Below are positions 1 to 6,553 of a DNA stretch of 8,317 bases, piece after piece. Positions within the stretch are counted from its first letter, which is position 1. The number at the start of each line of letters is the position of its first letter. Source of the stretch: an uncultured Eubacteriales bacterium (GTDB taxonomy: Bacteria > Bacillota > Clostridia > Oscillospirales > Oscillospiraceae); contig CABRZL010000085.1 in the NCBI GenBank assembly GCA_902475435.1, positions 1 through 8,317 of the forward strand, given 5' to 3'. The notes below the pieces were generated by a model that was given only the letters and a program-made list of their open reading frames with translations, had not been told where the DNA came from and ran no database searches. The position numbers and the translations under genes are program-made.

Positions 1-24
1 TGCGCAAGACCGTTCTGTCGCTTA

Positions 25-43
25 AAAGCCCCACTGGGGCTTT
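25..43. terminator. Small GC-rich hairpin, possible bidirectional terminator
   Basis: Arms aaagcccc (25-32) and ggggcttt (36-43) are perfectly complementary around a 3-base loop. On the minus strand the hairpin runs into a short T stretch (TTTTAAG). On the plus strand only CTTTCATT follows. The short stem and weak T tract make it an uncertain terminator. It could also be part of a dispersed intergenic repeat, because the palindrome TGCGCA occurs at both 1-6 and 59-64 around it. The rest of 1-289 shows no convincing gene. Confidence 0.4.
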
Positions 44-138
44 CATTGCTCCGCTCCACTGCGCAAACGCGAACTTTTGAGAACACGCTGATTTCGGCAG
101 CTTGCAAGAAAACACAAGGAAAACTTTGGTAAAAAGAG

Positions 139-164
139 AGAGGGCCGGACGGTGCCAGCCCTCT
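139..164 (-). terminator. Rho-independent terminator after the unit C DASS transporter
   Basis: Arms 139-148 and 155-164 pair with one internal C/A mismatch around a 6-base loop (149-154). Read on the minus strand, the stem GAGGGCTGG...CCGGCCCTC is followed by CTCTTTTTACC, a usable U tract. It lies about 125 bases past the stop of the transporter ending at 290, with no gene between, so it most likely ends that single-gene transcript. Confidence 0.65.
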
Positions 165-289
165 TGACAGAATTATGAGATGCTCAAAAATTTCTGCTGC
201 TTTTATTGCGGTTTTCAAAAATAGCGCCGAACAGAACGACATATTTACGATATGCAGTTTGCGCATACTACTGCGGTGGGAAAATAGAA

Positions 290-1564
290 TCAGGCAAAAG
301 GATAAAGTGACGGCAGGAAAAATACGGACACGACAATGAGGATGAGCGCCAGCGGGGTACCACACTTGAGATAATCCTTCAAGGTGTATCCGCCCGGCTC
401 GATGATCATAATCTGGCAGGGAGCTGCCATGGGGGTCATGATGGACACACAGCTGGCTGTGATCACGCCGACCACGGCAGCACGGGGGTCTACGCCCATG
501 CGGATACAGGCGGAAGTGACCAGTGGGATGAAGATGGTCAGGGTAGCCAGATTGGACATGACCTGTGTCAGAATGAAGGGAACAAGGAAGAACACCAGCA
601 TAATGATGTACGGATTGGAGGTATCGCCCAGCAGGCGGATCATCCAGTCTGCCACCACATTGCCTGCACCGGTGGTCTGGATGGCGTCCGACAGAGCCAG
701 CACACCGGCAAACAGGAAAATGGTCGGCTGGTGGATGGAGTTGAGGGCTTCCCTCTCGGTCAGCACACCCGTCAGCACCAGAGCGGCAGCGCCGATGCAG
801 GAAGTGAGATACATCTTGACACCAATGACATTTTCCAGCAGCATCATTGCAATGGAGACCAGAACGATCAGGACAGCCAGTTTGCGCTTGAAGGGGCTGA
901 GTTTTTCGCTCTCAGAAGCCGTATGTGCTGCATCTGAAAACTGCTCGTTGGGAATATCCGGCATCAGCTTATAGCCAACAAAGGTCATGTACAGGATGGC
1001 AATGGTCAGCATCGGGATGCGCGCAATGGTGAAATCCCAGATGTGCAGCGGTGTCGGTGCGCCGGCCTGCATCATGACATCGTTCCATGCCATGTTGGAA
1101 GCACCCTGACCGAGAAAGGTCATCTGGGTGGCAATGTTGGCACAGGCCATAGAAGGATACAGCAGCTTGCTGCGGCTCACGCCGATGTCGTTCGCAATGC
1201 CTACCAGCAGAGGGATCATGATAGCGGCAGTTGCGGTGGCACTGGTGATGGCGCCCAGAAACGCACCTGCCACGCAGGAAAGAAAGATCAGCATCCGCAT
1301 ATTGTCCTTGTAGCGGATGACCAGACTCTGGGCTTTGTCAATCAGGGGCGTTTTGGTCAGCCCTGCACCGATGACGAACATGGCTACGAACATGACCACG
1401 TTCGTGTTGACGAAGCCGCCAAAGGCCTCGGCAGGGGTCTTGATGCCGGTGAGGATCAGCGCCAAAATGATGCCGGTAGAAATGACCGAGAACGGGACTT
1501 TACCGGATACAAAGGCGATGATCGTTACAAGCAGGATGACCAGTGTGATCTCCAATGGGCTCAT
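290..1564 (-). CDS. DASS/SLC13-family carboxylate transporter with altered SNT motifs
   Basis: Polytopic membrane protein of 424 residues, almost wholly hydrophobic, with a polar central loop at about 202-228. It resembles the divalent anion:Na+ symporter (DASS, SLC13) family, which moves di- and tricarboxylates such as succinate, malate, citrate or tartrate. It aligns end to end with the neighbouring transporter at 3572-4840, including the C-terminal GGYTLKDYLKCGTPL segment. The ATG at 1564 is chosen because AGGAGG (1573-1578) lies 9 bases upstream; an in-frame ATG at 1648 would add 28 residues, has no good ribosome binding site and sits in the operator. The two SNT signatures that bind Na+ and substrate carboxylate in this family are changed: S108-A-T110 in the first repeat and S337-N-L339 in the second. 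It therefore probably differs from its paralog in substrate or ion coupling. It is transcribed alone from the promoter at 1660-1688. Substrate is inferred from context only. Confidence 0.88.
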   Translation of the reverse strand: MSPLEITLVILLVTIIAFVSGKVPFSVISTGIILALILTGIKTPAEAFGGFVNTNVVMFVAMFVIGAGLTKTPLIDKAQSLVIRYKDNMRMLIFLSCVAGAFLGAITSATATAAIMIPLLVGIANDIGVSRSKLLYPSMACANIATQMTFLGQGASNMAWNDVMMQAGAPTPLHIWDFTIARIPMLTIAILYMTFVGYKLMPDIPNEQFSDAAHTASESEKLSPFKRKLAVLIVLVSIAMMLLENVIGVKMYLTSCIGAAALVLTGVLTEREALNSIHQPTIFLFAGVLALSDAIQTTGAGNVVADWMIRLLGDTSNPYIIMLVFFLVPFILTQVMSNLATLTIFIPLVTSACIRMGVDPRAAVVGVITASCVSIMTPMAAPCQIMIIEPGGYTLKDYLKCGTPLALILIVVSVFFLPSLYPFA

Positions 1565-1572
1565 TTGGGTTG

Positions 1573-1578
1573 TCCTCC
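1573..1578 (-). promoter_or_regulatory. Ribosome binding site that fixes the transporter start at 1564
   Basis: A perfect AGGAGG on the minus strand lies 8 bases before the ATG at 1562-1564. The upstream in-frame ATG at 1646-1648 has no comparable site and falls close to the predicted transcript start, so the shorter protein is preferred. A modest imperfect hairpin (arms within 1591-1615, built around the palindrome ttgcagatgcaa) lies just upstream in the leader. Confidence 0.8.
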
Positions 1579-1634
1579 TGTGGATTACTTCCACCTTGCA
1601 GATGCAAAGCAGTGGTACTTGGATGTTTATATTT

Positions 1635-1649
1635 GATAATGTATCCAAT
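1635..1649 (-). promoter_or_regulatory. Operator-like site O1, probable GntR regulator target
   Basis: Minus-strand sequence ATTGGATACATTATC, sharing the core TGGATACATTAT with sites at 4862-4882 and 5058-5070 and TGGATACAAT with 7139-7150. The TGGATACA core lies 12 bases past the -10 box, over the expected start of transcription, where a bound repressor would block initiation. The semi-palindromic ATTG-N4-CA(A/T)T layout fits FCD-type GntR operators. Which of the two local GntR proteins binds is not known. Confidence 0.65.
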
Positions 1650-1659
1650 AAACAAGAAA

Positions 1660-1688
1660 AGAATACACCGAAAGACCACGCTTGTCAA
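1660..1688 (-). promoter_or_regulatory. Sigma-A promoter of the unit C DASS transporter
   Basis: On the minus strand a perfect -35 TTGACA (1683-1688) and a -10 TATTCT (1660-1665) are separated by 17 bases. Expected initiation is near 1652, giving a leader of about 90 bases. An element CGACAAAA (1703-1710) sits 14 bases upstream of the -35 box, exactly as in the promoter at 5083-5111. The stretch 1565-1971 holds no gene; its content is this promoter, O1 and the terminator hairpins of the preceding operon. Confidence 0.85.
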
Positions 1689-1809
1689 GGGATTTGTTAT
1701 ACTTTTGTCGAAAAATACAATTTTCCAAAGGAGCTTTATATAAGGTGTGTAGAACAAAAAGAACGGCCAAGATCTTCTTTGTCTGCATTTCCTTTCAGGA
1801 ACAAATAAC

Positions 1810-1846
1810 GCCCCGGAACCCTTTGCGCGGAAAAGGGTTCCGGGGC
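1810..1846 (-). terminator. Perfect 15-bp hairpin, terminator of the ttd operon
   Basis: Arms 1810-1824 and 1832-1846 (gccccggaacccttt and its exact reverse complement) enclose a 7-base loop. On the minus strand the stem is followed by GTTATTTGTTCC, a broken U tract, so termination may be leaky. It lies about 125 bases past the ttdB stop and before the next promoter. A smaller AT-rich hairpin at 1903-1920 (ACGATT/AATCGT), followed on the minus strand by TTTTTC, precedes it and may act as a first terminator. Confidence 0.65.
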
Positions 1847-1971
1847 AACTGCGGAGAACACAAGCGTGGCAATTGACTGAGCAGAATTCTAAAGTAAGAA
1901 AAACGATTTAGGAGAATCGTATGAAAGGAAATAATGAGTGAAGTCTGTCCCCCGCTGAGAGGATATCCGGA

Positions 1972-2598
1972 TTACTTAATAAAGCCGACATGCTTGCAGA
2001 TCTCTTCGATGGCCTTTTCCTTGCGCTCATTGAAGATGACCTTGTTCTCTTCGAACAGGTTGCGGCCCTCAGCGTCGATGGAAACGATCAGGGGGCCAAA
2101 CTCGTTGACGTGGCAGTGCCACAGAGTTTCCGGCATACCGAGGTCACGCCACTGGGCCTCGACGATCTCCTCCACCTCGGTGGCAGCCACAACGGCGTTA
2201 CCGGCAGGGAAGACACAGTGGATGGCACCGAACTCCTTGCAGGCGCGCTCGGTGTTGGGGCCCATGCCGCCCTTGCCCACGATGACGCGGACACCGGACT
2301 TCTGCACGAACTCATACTCGAACTTCTCCATGCGCATGGAGGTGGTGGGGCCCACAGACACCATCTCGAACTTGTCGTTCTCCAGCGGGCGGATGATGGG
2401 GCCGGCGTGGAAGATGGCTGCGTCCTTTACGTCCACAGGCAGCGGGCGGCCCTCTTCCACGAGGCGGCGGTGCGCCACGTCACGGCAGGTGGTCAGGTCG
2501 CCGTTCAGGTAAACGACATCACCGATATGGATGTCCTTCAGGTCTTCTGCGGAGACCGGAGTAGTAAGGATCTTCTTTCCGTCTTTAATGGTCAGCAT
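1972..2598 (-). CDS. ttdB: L(+)-tartrate dehydratase, beta subunit
   Basis: Small subunit (208 residues) of a class I Fe-S hydro-lyase, the beta domain that completes the active site of the alpha subunit in the cytoplasm. L(+)-tartrate dehydratase converts L-tartrate to oxaloacetate and water (EC 4.2.1.32). Visible motifs are KKILTTP (8-14), CRDVAHRR (38-45), IFHAGPIIR (62-70), SVGPTTSMRM (81-90) and GKGGMG (108-113). From memory it matches Escherichia coli TtdB along its whole length, including the C-terminal EEIC-H-IK ending. The SMRME sequence after VGPTT is TtdB-like; one-polypeptide fumarases usually have AGRMD there. The start shares one base with the ttdA stop (TAATG), with GGGGGTGA (2606-2613) 7 bases upstream inside ttdA, so translation is probably coupled. 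A two-subunit fumarase or another hydroxy-dicarboxylate dehydratase remains possible. Confidence 0.9.
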   Translation of the reverse strand: MLTIKDGKKILTTPVSAEDLKDIHIGDVVYLNGDLTTCRDVAHRRLVEEGRPLPVDVKDAAIFHAGPIIRPLENDKFEMVSVGPTTSMRMEKFEYEFVQKSGVRVIVGKGGMGPNTERACKEFGAIHCVFPAGNAVVAATEVEEIVEAQWRDLGMPETLWHCHVNEFGPLIVSIDAEGRNLFEENKVIFNERKEKAIEEICKHVGFIK

Positions 2599-3497
2599 TA
2601 CAAAGTCACCCCCGAATGAGTATCAATGGTGTAGTTCAGGTCTTTATCAAAAATGATGTGGCCGCGGCGATGGCTCCAGCAGCCCACGTTGACGGCAACG
2701 CCGATGGCAGAAGGATGGCGGGCAGTGTTCTCAATGTGCACGCCCATGACGGAGTACTTGCCGCCCATGCCCTGAGGACCAAGGCCGATGGAGTTGATGC
2801 CGTCCTCCAGCAGCTTCTCCATATAGGCTGCGCGCTCGTTCTCGTTGTGGCTGCCCAGAGGACGCATCAGAGCCTTCTTGGACAGCAGAGCGGCGGTCTC
2901 AACAGAGGTTGCCACGCCCACACCCACCAGCAGCGGGGGGCAGGCGTTGATGCCGTAGCTGGTCATGACATCCATGACGAACTTGGTCACACCTTCGTAA
3001 CCTGCACCGGGCATCAGCACCATGGCCTTGCCCGGCAGGGTGCAGCCGCCGCCTGCCATATAGGCGTAGATCTCGCACTTGTCACTGTTCGGCACGATGT
3101 CCCACCAGACGGTAGGGGTGCCTTTGCCGACGTTGCGGCCGGTGTTGAACTCATCGAAGGTTTCAACGCTGTTGTGGCGCAGGGGTGCTTCGAAGGTGGA
3201 CTTGACCACAGCCTCCTTCAGCAGACCCTCCACCTCGCCGATGAGGGGGAAGTTCACACCGCACTTTACCCAGAACTGGAGCACACCAGTATCCTGACAG
3301 CTGGGGCGGTTCAGCTCCTTGGCCAGCTTCTGGTTCCGCTTCATGGTCTCATAGATGACCTTGGACAGCGGTGCGTCTTCCTGTGCGCCCAGCTCATCGA
3401 GCTTGGCAATGATGTCGTCCGGCAGCACCTTGGCGATATGGCTCACAAAGTTTGCCATATAGGTCGTCATCTGCTGCACCTGTTCCTGTTTGTTCAT
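2598..3497 (-). CDS. ttdA: L(+)-tartrate dehydratase, Fe-S alpha subunit
   Basis: Catalytic [4Fe-4S] subunit (299 residues; E. coli TtdA is about 303) of a class I hydro-lyase, cytoplasmic and oxygen-sensitive by family. Three cysteines in conserved contexts should ligate the cluster: C67 in NRPSCQDTG, C186 in NACPPLLVGVG and C273 in VGCWSHRRG. Other family motifs are APLRHNSVETFDEFNTGRN (104-122), MAGGGCTLPG (147-156) and GPQGMGG (240-246). Remembered similarity to TtdA is strong throughout, which favours tartrate over fumarate. The ATG at 3497 is chosen because AGGAGG (3505-3510) lies 7 bases upstream; a start at 3533 would add 12 residues without support. It follows the transporter gene by 74 bases with no terminator between and overlaps ttdB by one base. 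Fumarase is the main alternative; enzyme class is near certain, substrate less so. Confidence 0.92.
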   Translation of the reverse strand: MNKQEQVQQMTTYMANFVSHIAKVLPDDIIAKLDELGAQEDAPLSKVIYETMKRNQKLAKELNRPSCQDTGVLQFWVKCGVNFPLIGEVEGLLKEAVVKSTFEAPLRHNSVETFDEFNTGRNVGKGTPTVWWDIVPNSDKCEIYAYMAGGGCTLPGKAMVLMPGAGYEGVTKFVMDVMTSYGINACPPLLVGVGVATSVETAALLSKKALMRPLGSHNENERAAYMEKLLEDGINSIGLGPQGMGGKYSVMGVHIENTARHPSAIGVAVNVGCWSHRRGHIIFDKDLNYTIDTHSGVTL

Positions 3498-3571
3498 TCC
3501 ATTTCCTCCTTGAATGATTTGGCTTTGGTACATTTGTGTGCTTGCTTCACTTATTCAACGCTCTGCCCGTA

Positions 3572-4840
3572 TTACTGCGGGAAGAACGGAAATGCGATGG
3601 GAAGGATCACCATGCTGACAACCGTTGCGATGAGGATGAGGGGCAGGCCAGCCTTGGCATAATCCTTGAAGGTGTACCCGCCGGCGGAAACCACCATGGT
3701 GTTGGCGGGCATACCGATGGGCGTTGCGTAAGCGCAGGAGCCGCCGATGACACAAGCCATCAGGACTGCGCGGGGGTCGGCACCCATGCCCTGTGCGATG
3801 CTCAGGCAGATGGGAACCATCAGAGCGGTGGTTGCGGTGTTGGACATGAAGTTGGTCATGACGCAGCAGAGCAGGAAGACCACCAGAGTCAGGACGTAGG
3901 GAGAGGGATTCTCGCCCAGAGCACCAATGACGATGTTTGCGATCTCTGCGCCTGCCCCGGTCTTATCCAGTGCAGAGGCCAGAGACAGCGTACCACCGAA
4001 GAGGAAGATGGTCTTGAGGTCGATGGACTTCAGGGCATCCTTCTCGGAGATGACACCGGTGAGGATCAGAGCCAGCGCACCGATACAGCCGGTGATGCAG
4101 AGTTTGATGCCGATCTGCTTTTCAAAAATCATGCCCAACAGGGTGAGCACGAGGATAACGAGGGAGAGCACCTGTTTCCACTTGGGAACATTGCTGAAGT
4201 CCTGCTCGCCGCTGAAGGAGTCATCATCGGAGACGGGGTGGTTGGGCAGCAGCTTCATGCCAAGGGTGGCATAGAAGAGGATGCCGACGGCGAGGATGGG
4301 CAGGCCCACGATAGCGTACTCGAAGAAGCCGAAGGACATCCCGATCTCACCCAGAGCGCTCTGGGCGATGAGGTTGCCCGGTGCGCCGATGAGGGAAAGG
4401 TTGCCGCCCATGGCCGCTGCAAATACCAGCGGCATCAGCAGCTTGGAGCGGGCATAGCCGGACTTTGCCGCAATGCCGATGACCACGGGGATCAGGACGG
4501 CGGCGGTGCCGGTGTTGGAGAGCACACCGCTCATCAGGCCAACGATGACCATGATAGCCACGATGAGGCTGCGTTCGGATCTGGCAAAGTGGGTGACGAT
4601 GCCGCCGATCTTGTTGGCCATACCTGTTTCAAACAGGGCACCGCCGACGATGAACATGGCGACAAAGAGGATGACGTTGCTGTCGATAAAGCCCGCAAAA
4701 GCAGTCTTGATGTCCAGAACGCCGGTGACGACCAGACCGATACAGACGATCATGGACGTTACGCCGAGGGGGATCTTCTCAAACACGAACATGACGACCG
4801 CGAAGAGAAGAAAGAGTAGGGTGATAGTTGCTGCTGACAT
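3572..4840 (-). CDS. DASS/SLC13-family dicarboxylate transporter with canonical SNT motifs
   Basis: Membrane transporter of 422 residues, first gene of the operon with ttdA and ttdB. It has two inverted-repeat halves typical of DASS/SLC13 proteins, with signatures S108-N-T110 (SNTGTA) and S333-N-T335 (SNTATT); in characterised members these bind Na+ and the substrate carboxylates. Hydrophobic spans fill about 3-195 and 223-420, with an acidic loop (SDDDSFSGEQD, 204-214) between. By context it likely imports L-tartrate, or exchanges it for a dicarboxylate product as E. coli TtdT does. It appears to belong to a different, shorter DASS branch than TtdT, so no symbol is given. The ATG at 4840 follows AGGAGG (4851-4856) by 10 bases; alternative upstream ATGs lack such a site. 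Its leader is unusually long (about 235 bases) and contains a second operator copy. Family is well supported; substrate is inferred. Confidence 0.9.
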   Translation of the reverse strand: MSAATITLLFLLFAVVMFVFEKIPLGVTSMIVCIGLVVTGVLDIKTAFAGFIDSNVILFVAMFIVGGALFETGMANKIGGIVTHFARSERSLIVAIMVIVGLMSGVLSNTGTAAVLIPVVIGIAAKSGYARSKLLMPLVFAAAMGGNLSLIGAPGNLIAQSALGEIGMSFGFFEYAIVGLPILAVGILFYATLGMKLLPNHPVSDDDSFSGEQDFSNVPKWKQVLSLVILVLTLLGMIFEKQIGIKLCITGCIGALALILTGVISEKDALKSIDLKTIFLFGGTLSLASALDKTGAGAEIANIVIGALGENPSPYVLTLVVFLLCCVMTNFMSNTATTALMVPICLSIAQGMGADPRAVLMACVIGGSCAYATPIGMPANTMVVSAGGYTFKDYAKAGLPLILIATVVSMVILPIAFPFFPQ

Positions 4841-4861
4841 ACCGGGGGATCCTCCTTTAAT

Positions 4862-4882
4862 GAAATATAATGTATCCATTTC
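4862..4882 (-). promoter_or_regulatory. Operator-like site O2 next to the transporter ribosome binding site
   Basis: Minus-strand core TGGATACATTAT framed by an inverted repeat, gaaat (4862-4866) and atttc (4878-4882). It lies just upstream of the ribosome binding site of the 3572-4840 transporter and about 195 bases inside the predicted transcript, away from the promoter. A regulator bound here could loop to O3 or block elongation. The identical 12-base core makes chance unlikely. Confidence 0.6.
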
Positions 4883-4920
4883 ATCAGAGCAAAACAGCCC
4901 TGACTTTCGGAACGCCCCAG

Positions 4921-5026
4921 CTGCACCTCGTTGTGCAGAGTCTTTGCCGCCGTGCTGTGCCCTCACAGCCCTTTTTCGTTCTGGAAGGATCTGCCCGGAA
5001 CCTTAGAATTCCGGGAGTCTCGGCAG
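4921..5026 (-). promoter_or_regulatory. Structured leader of the transporter-ttdAB transcript
   Basis: The stretch 4841-5218 contains no gene. Within the predicted leader are three short hairpins: ctgcac/gtgcag (4921-4926 and 4933-4938), gctgtg/cacagc (4954-4959 and 4964-4969) and cccggaa/ttccggg (4994-5000 and 5009-5015). The last is flanked by outer complementary arms ctgc/gcag (4991-4994 and 5023-5026). None is followed by a clear U tract on the minus strand. I recognise no known riboswitch. The structures may affect mRNA stability or translation, or may be incidental. Confidence 0.35.
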
Positions 5027-5057
5027 CGTCTTTTAAAAATTTTTATATCTAATCTGT

Positions 5058-5070
5058 GATAATGTATCCA
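5058..5070 (-). promoter_or_regulatory. Operator-like site O3 at the promoter of the transporter-ttdAB operon
   Basis: Minus-strand sequence TGGATACATTATC, identical to the core of O1. It begins 12 bases past the -10 box at 5083-5088, the same spacing as at the other transporter promoter. Its position over the early transcribed region fits repression of initiation by a GntR-type protein. Confidence 0.68.
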
Positions 5071-5082
5071 CTTGACGACACG

Positions 5083-5111
5083 AGAATACACCCAAAACAA
5101 AGAATTGTCAA
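5083..5111 (-). promoter_or_regulatory. Sigma-A promoter of the DASS transporter-ttdA-ttdB operon
   Basis: Minus-strand -35 TTGACA (5106-5111, perfect) and -10 TATTCT (5083-5088) with a 17-base spacer. The spacer ends GGGTG before the -10 box; the paralogous promoter at 1660-1688 ends CGGTG. CGACAAAA (5126-5133) lies 14 bases upstream of the -35 box in both. Expected initiation is near 5076. Confidence 0.85.
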
Positions 5112-5218
5112 TCCCTTTTTTCGAGTTTTGTCGCATTGCACGGATTATGTACCAATTTTTGTGCACGCCAGACAAACAGTAGGATACAAGAAGACCTCAC
5201 GCTACTGCTTTCTGCAAA

Positions 5219-5259
5219 AAAACGTGCGTTCTCCATCTGCTTTGGAGAACGCACGTTTT
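5219..5259 (-). terminator. Strong rho-independent terminator of the regulator-DUF1847 operon
   Basis: A perfect 16-bp stem (5219-5234 with 5244-5259, core cgtgcgttctcc) encloses a 9-base loop. Read on the minus strand it is followed by a run of T, then GCAGAAAG. It begins 9 bases past the stop codon of the DUF1847 gene, so it ends that operon and insulates the downstream ttd promoter. Confidence 0.92.
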
Positions 5260-5268
5260 ATCCTTCTT

Positions 5269-5889
5269 TTATTCCAGCCGCTTTTTGAAATATCCCTCGG
5301 CACAGTAAATGGCACCGCAGGGATTATGCGCCAGAACGCGATCCTTGGCCACCAGCGTTGTGACCATAGCATCCGAATACTTATAAAACATCGAGTCGTG
5401 TCCCACACAAAGTCCGACCTCAATGTTGAAATCGGTGTGCTGTTCGTTCAGAAGCTTTGCCTGTGCGATGGGGTTGCACATGGCCTCAAATTCGCCGGGG
5501 TGGATCTTGACCTCTTCCGGGATGCCCACTTCTTCTTTGGAGATGCCACCGGTCTTGCAGATGACCGACACCACCTCAAACCCCTGCGCACGGAGCAGGT
5601 CGGCCACGATGCGGGCTTCCTTCCGCAGACCTTTGCAGAATGCAAGACCCAGCTTGTGGTAGCCCATCCGCTTGCAGAACTCCACCGTCTCCTTCAGGCG
5701 GGGCCATTGACAGTAGCCAAGCCCCTCAATGGCCGAACAGTTGACGTAGAAATCGTGATTCTCGGGCAGATCGTAGCCGGCGCGGGCGGCCTCCATCACC
5801 GAAGCATTCCGCATAGGGCAGTTTTTGGGCATCTTTTCTGGTGCGTTGTTGGCGCAGGCCAGAACCGTACAGTTCGCACAGGTATACAC
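5269..5889 (-). CDS. DUF1847 family cysteine-rich, probable metal-binding protein
   Basis: Protein of 206 residues that I recognise as DUF1847, a family of unknown function in anaerobes often labelled metal-binding. It has 13 cysteines. An N-terminal cluster C4-x2-C7-x4-C12 with C24 opens the protein, followed by C51, C60, C72, C85, C111, C138 (MCNPIAQA), C161 (GLCVGHDS), C191 and C196 (HNPCGAIYC). The number and contexts suggest a metal or Fe-S site. No signal peptide or membrane span is visible, so it is probably cytoplasmic. The start is GTG at 5889, supported by AAGGAGGAC (5896-5904) 8 bases upstream of the codon measured from AGGAGG. It is third in the operon after two GntR genes, 19 bases from the preceding stop, and is followed directly by a terminator. 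A role in sensing, or in care of the oxygen-labile TtdAB cluster, is speculation from context. Confidence 0.88.
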   Translation of the reverse strand: MYTCANCTVLACANNAPEKMPKNCPMRNASVMEAARAGYDLPENHDFYVNCSAIEGLGYCQWPRLKETVEFCKRMGYHKLGLAFCKGLRKEARIVADLLRAQGFEVVSVICKTGGISKEEVGIPEEVKIHPGEFEAMCNPIAQAKLLNEQHTDFNIEVGLCVGHDSMFYKYSDAMVTTLVAKDRVLAHNPCGAIYCAEGYFKKRLE

Positions 5890-5908
5890 TGTCTTGTCCT
5901 CCTTGATC

Positions 5909-6553
5909 TTATAAATAATAGGTCAGCGCATCGTCCATACTGCGGTAGATGTGCTTTTCCATTTCAGCTCGTGCGGTCAGCGCATCCCGTGCTTCCAGCG
6001 CCGCATAGATCTTTTTATGCTCGCTCTGGGAGTTGAGGGCATAGTCCAACTCGCTCATTTCCACACCAACGGACAGACCGTTCCACAGCTCCGAGAGAAG
6101 ATTGCGCATTTTTTCATTGCCGGAAGCTTCCCAGATCTCAAAATGGAAGGACTGGTTGTAGTCAGTATAATTTCCGGCCTGCTGATGAGAAAGAGCCTCC
6201 TCAGCAGTATCCACGCAGTTTTTGATCTTGGACAGGTCAGCGTTGTTCTGGCAGCAGAGCATACAGGCGGTGCCTTCCAGCGCAGCGCGCAGCTGGTAGT
6301 GCTCCCGAATCGTTTTTTCCGTCACGCCCAGCACAATGGCACACTTGTTTTGCTTGACTTCCAGCAGACCGTCACGGGCAAGGATCTGAAAGGCCTCCCG
6401 CACCGGCGTGACCGACACGCCGAGTTCCTGTGCGGTGTTTTCCAGCGTGAGTTCTGCGCCCTCCGGGATACTTTTTGAGATAATGGCTTTCCGCAAAGCG
6501 GAAGCTACCCGCTCGCGGGCGGGCAGCAGCTTAATGGGTTTCAGTCCCAGCAT
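5909..6553 (-). CDS. GntR-family transcriptional regulator with metal-type FCD domain
   Basis: DNA-binding regulator of 214 residues. An N-terminal winged helix-turn-helix covers about 12-73, with the hallmark LGVSVTPVREAFQILARDGLL. A FadR C-terminal (FCD) helical domain covers about 78-210. FCD domains commonly sense carboxylates through a metal held by three histidines; H137, H179 and H201 occur here at near-canonical spacing, while the usual aspartate four residues before the first is N133. The ATG at 6553 has AAGGAG (6559-6564) 5 bases upstream, lying inside the preceding GntR gene, which it overlaps by 23 bases. It is followed after 19 bases by the DUF1847 gene. It probably binds the TGGATACA-type operators of this region with a di- or hydroxycarboxylate as effector; target and effector are inferred. 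Confidence 0.93.
   Translation of the reverse strand: MLGLKPIKLLPARERVASALRKAIISKSIPEGAELTLENTAQELGVSVTPVREAFQILARDGLLEVKQNKCAIVLGVTEKTIREHYQLRAALEGTACMLCCQNNADLSKIKNCVDTAEEALSHQQAGNYTDYNQSFHFEIWEASGNEKMRNLLSELWNGLSVGVEMSELDYALNSQSEHKKIYAALEARDALTARAEMEKHIYRSMDDALTYYL

Noticed and set aside
1..289. Possible short plus-strand gene starting near 175
   Set aside because: No ribosome binding site, an unremarkable product of about 55 residues, and the frame runs antisense into the transporter gene.
1905..1951. Plus-strand AGGAG followed by an ATG and a six-codon frame, suggesting a leader peptide
   Set aside because: The frame ends at once, no gene follows on that strand, and the sequence is better explained as a small minus-strand terminator hairpin (1903-1920).
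3536..4819. Very long plus-strand open frame (427 codons) over the DASS transporter
   Set aside because: It is an antisense frame of a GC-rich membrane-protein gene; its product is a low-complexity His/Asp/Gly-rich string with no recognisable family. Similar frames at 2616-3662, 5056-6036 and 1043-1636 were rejected for the same reason.
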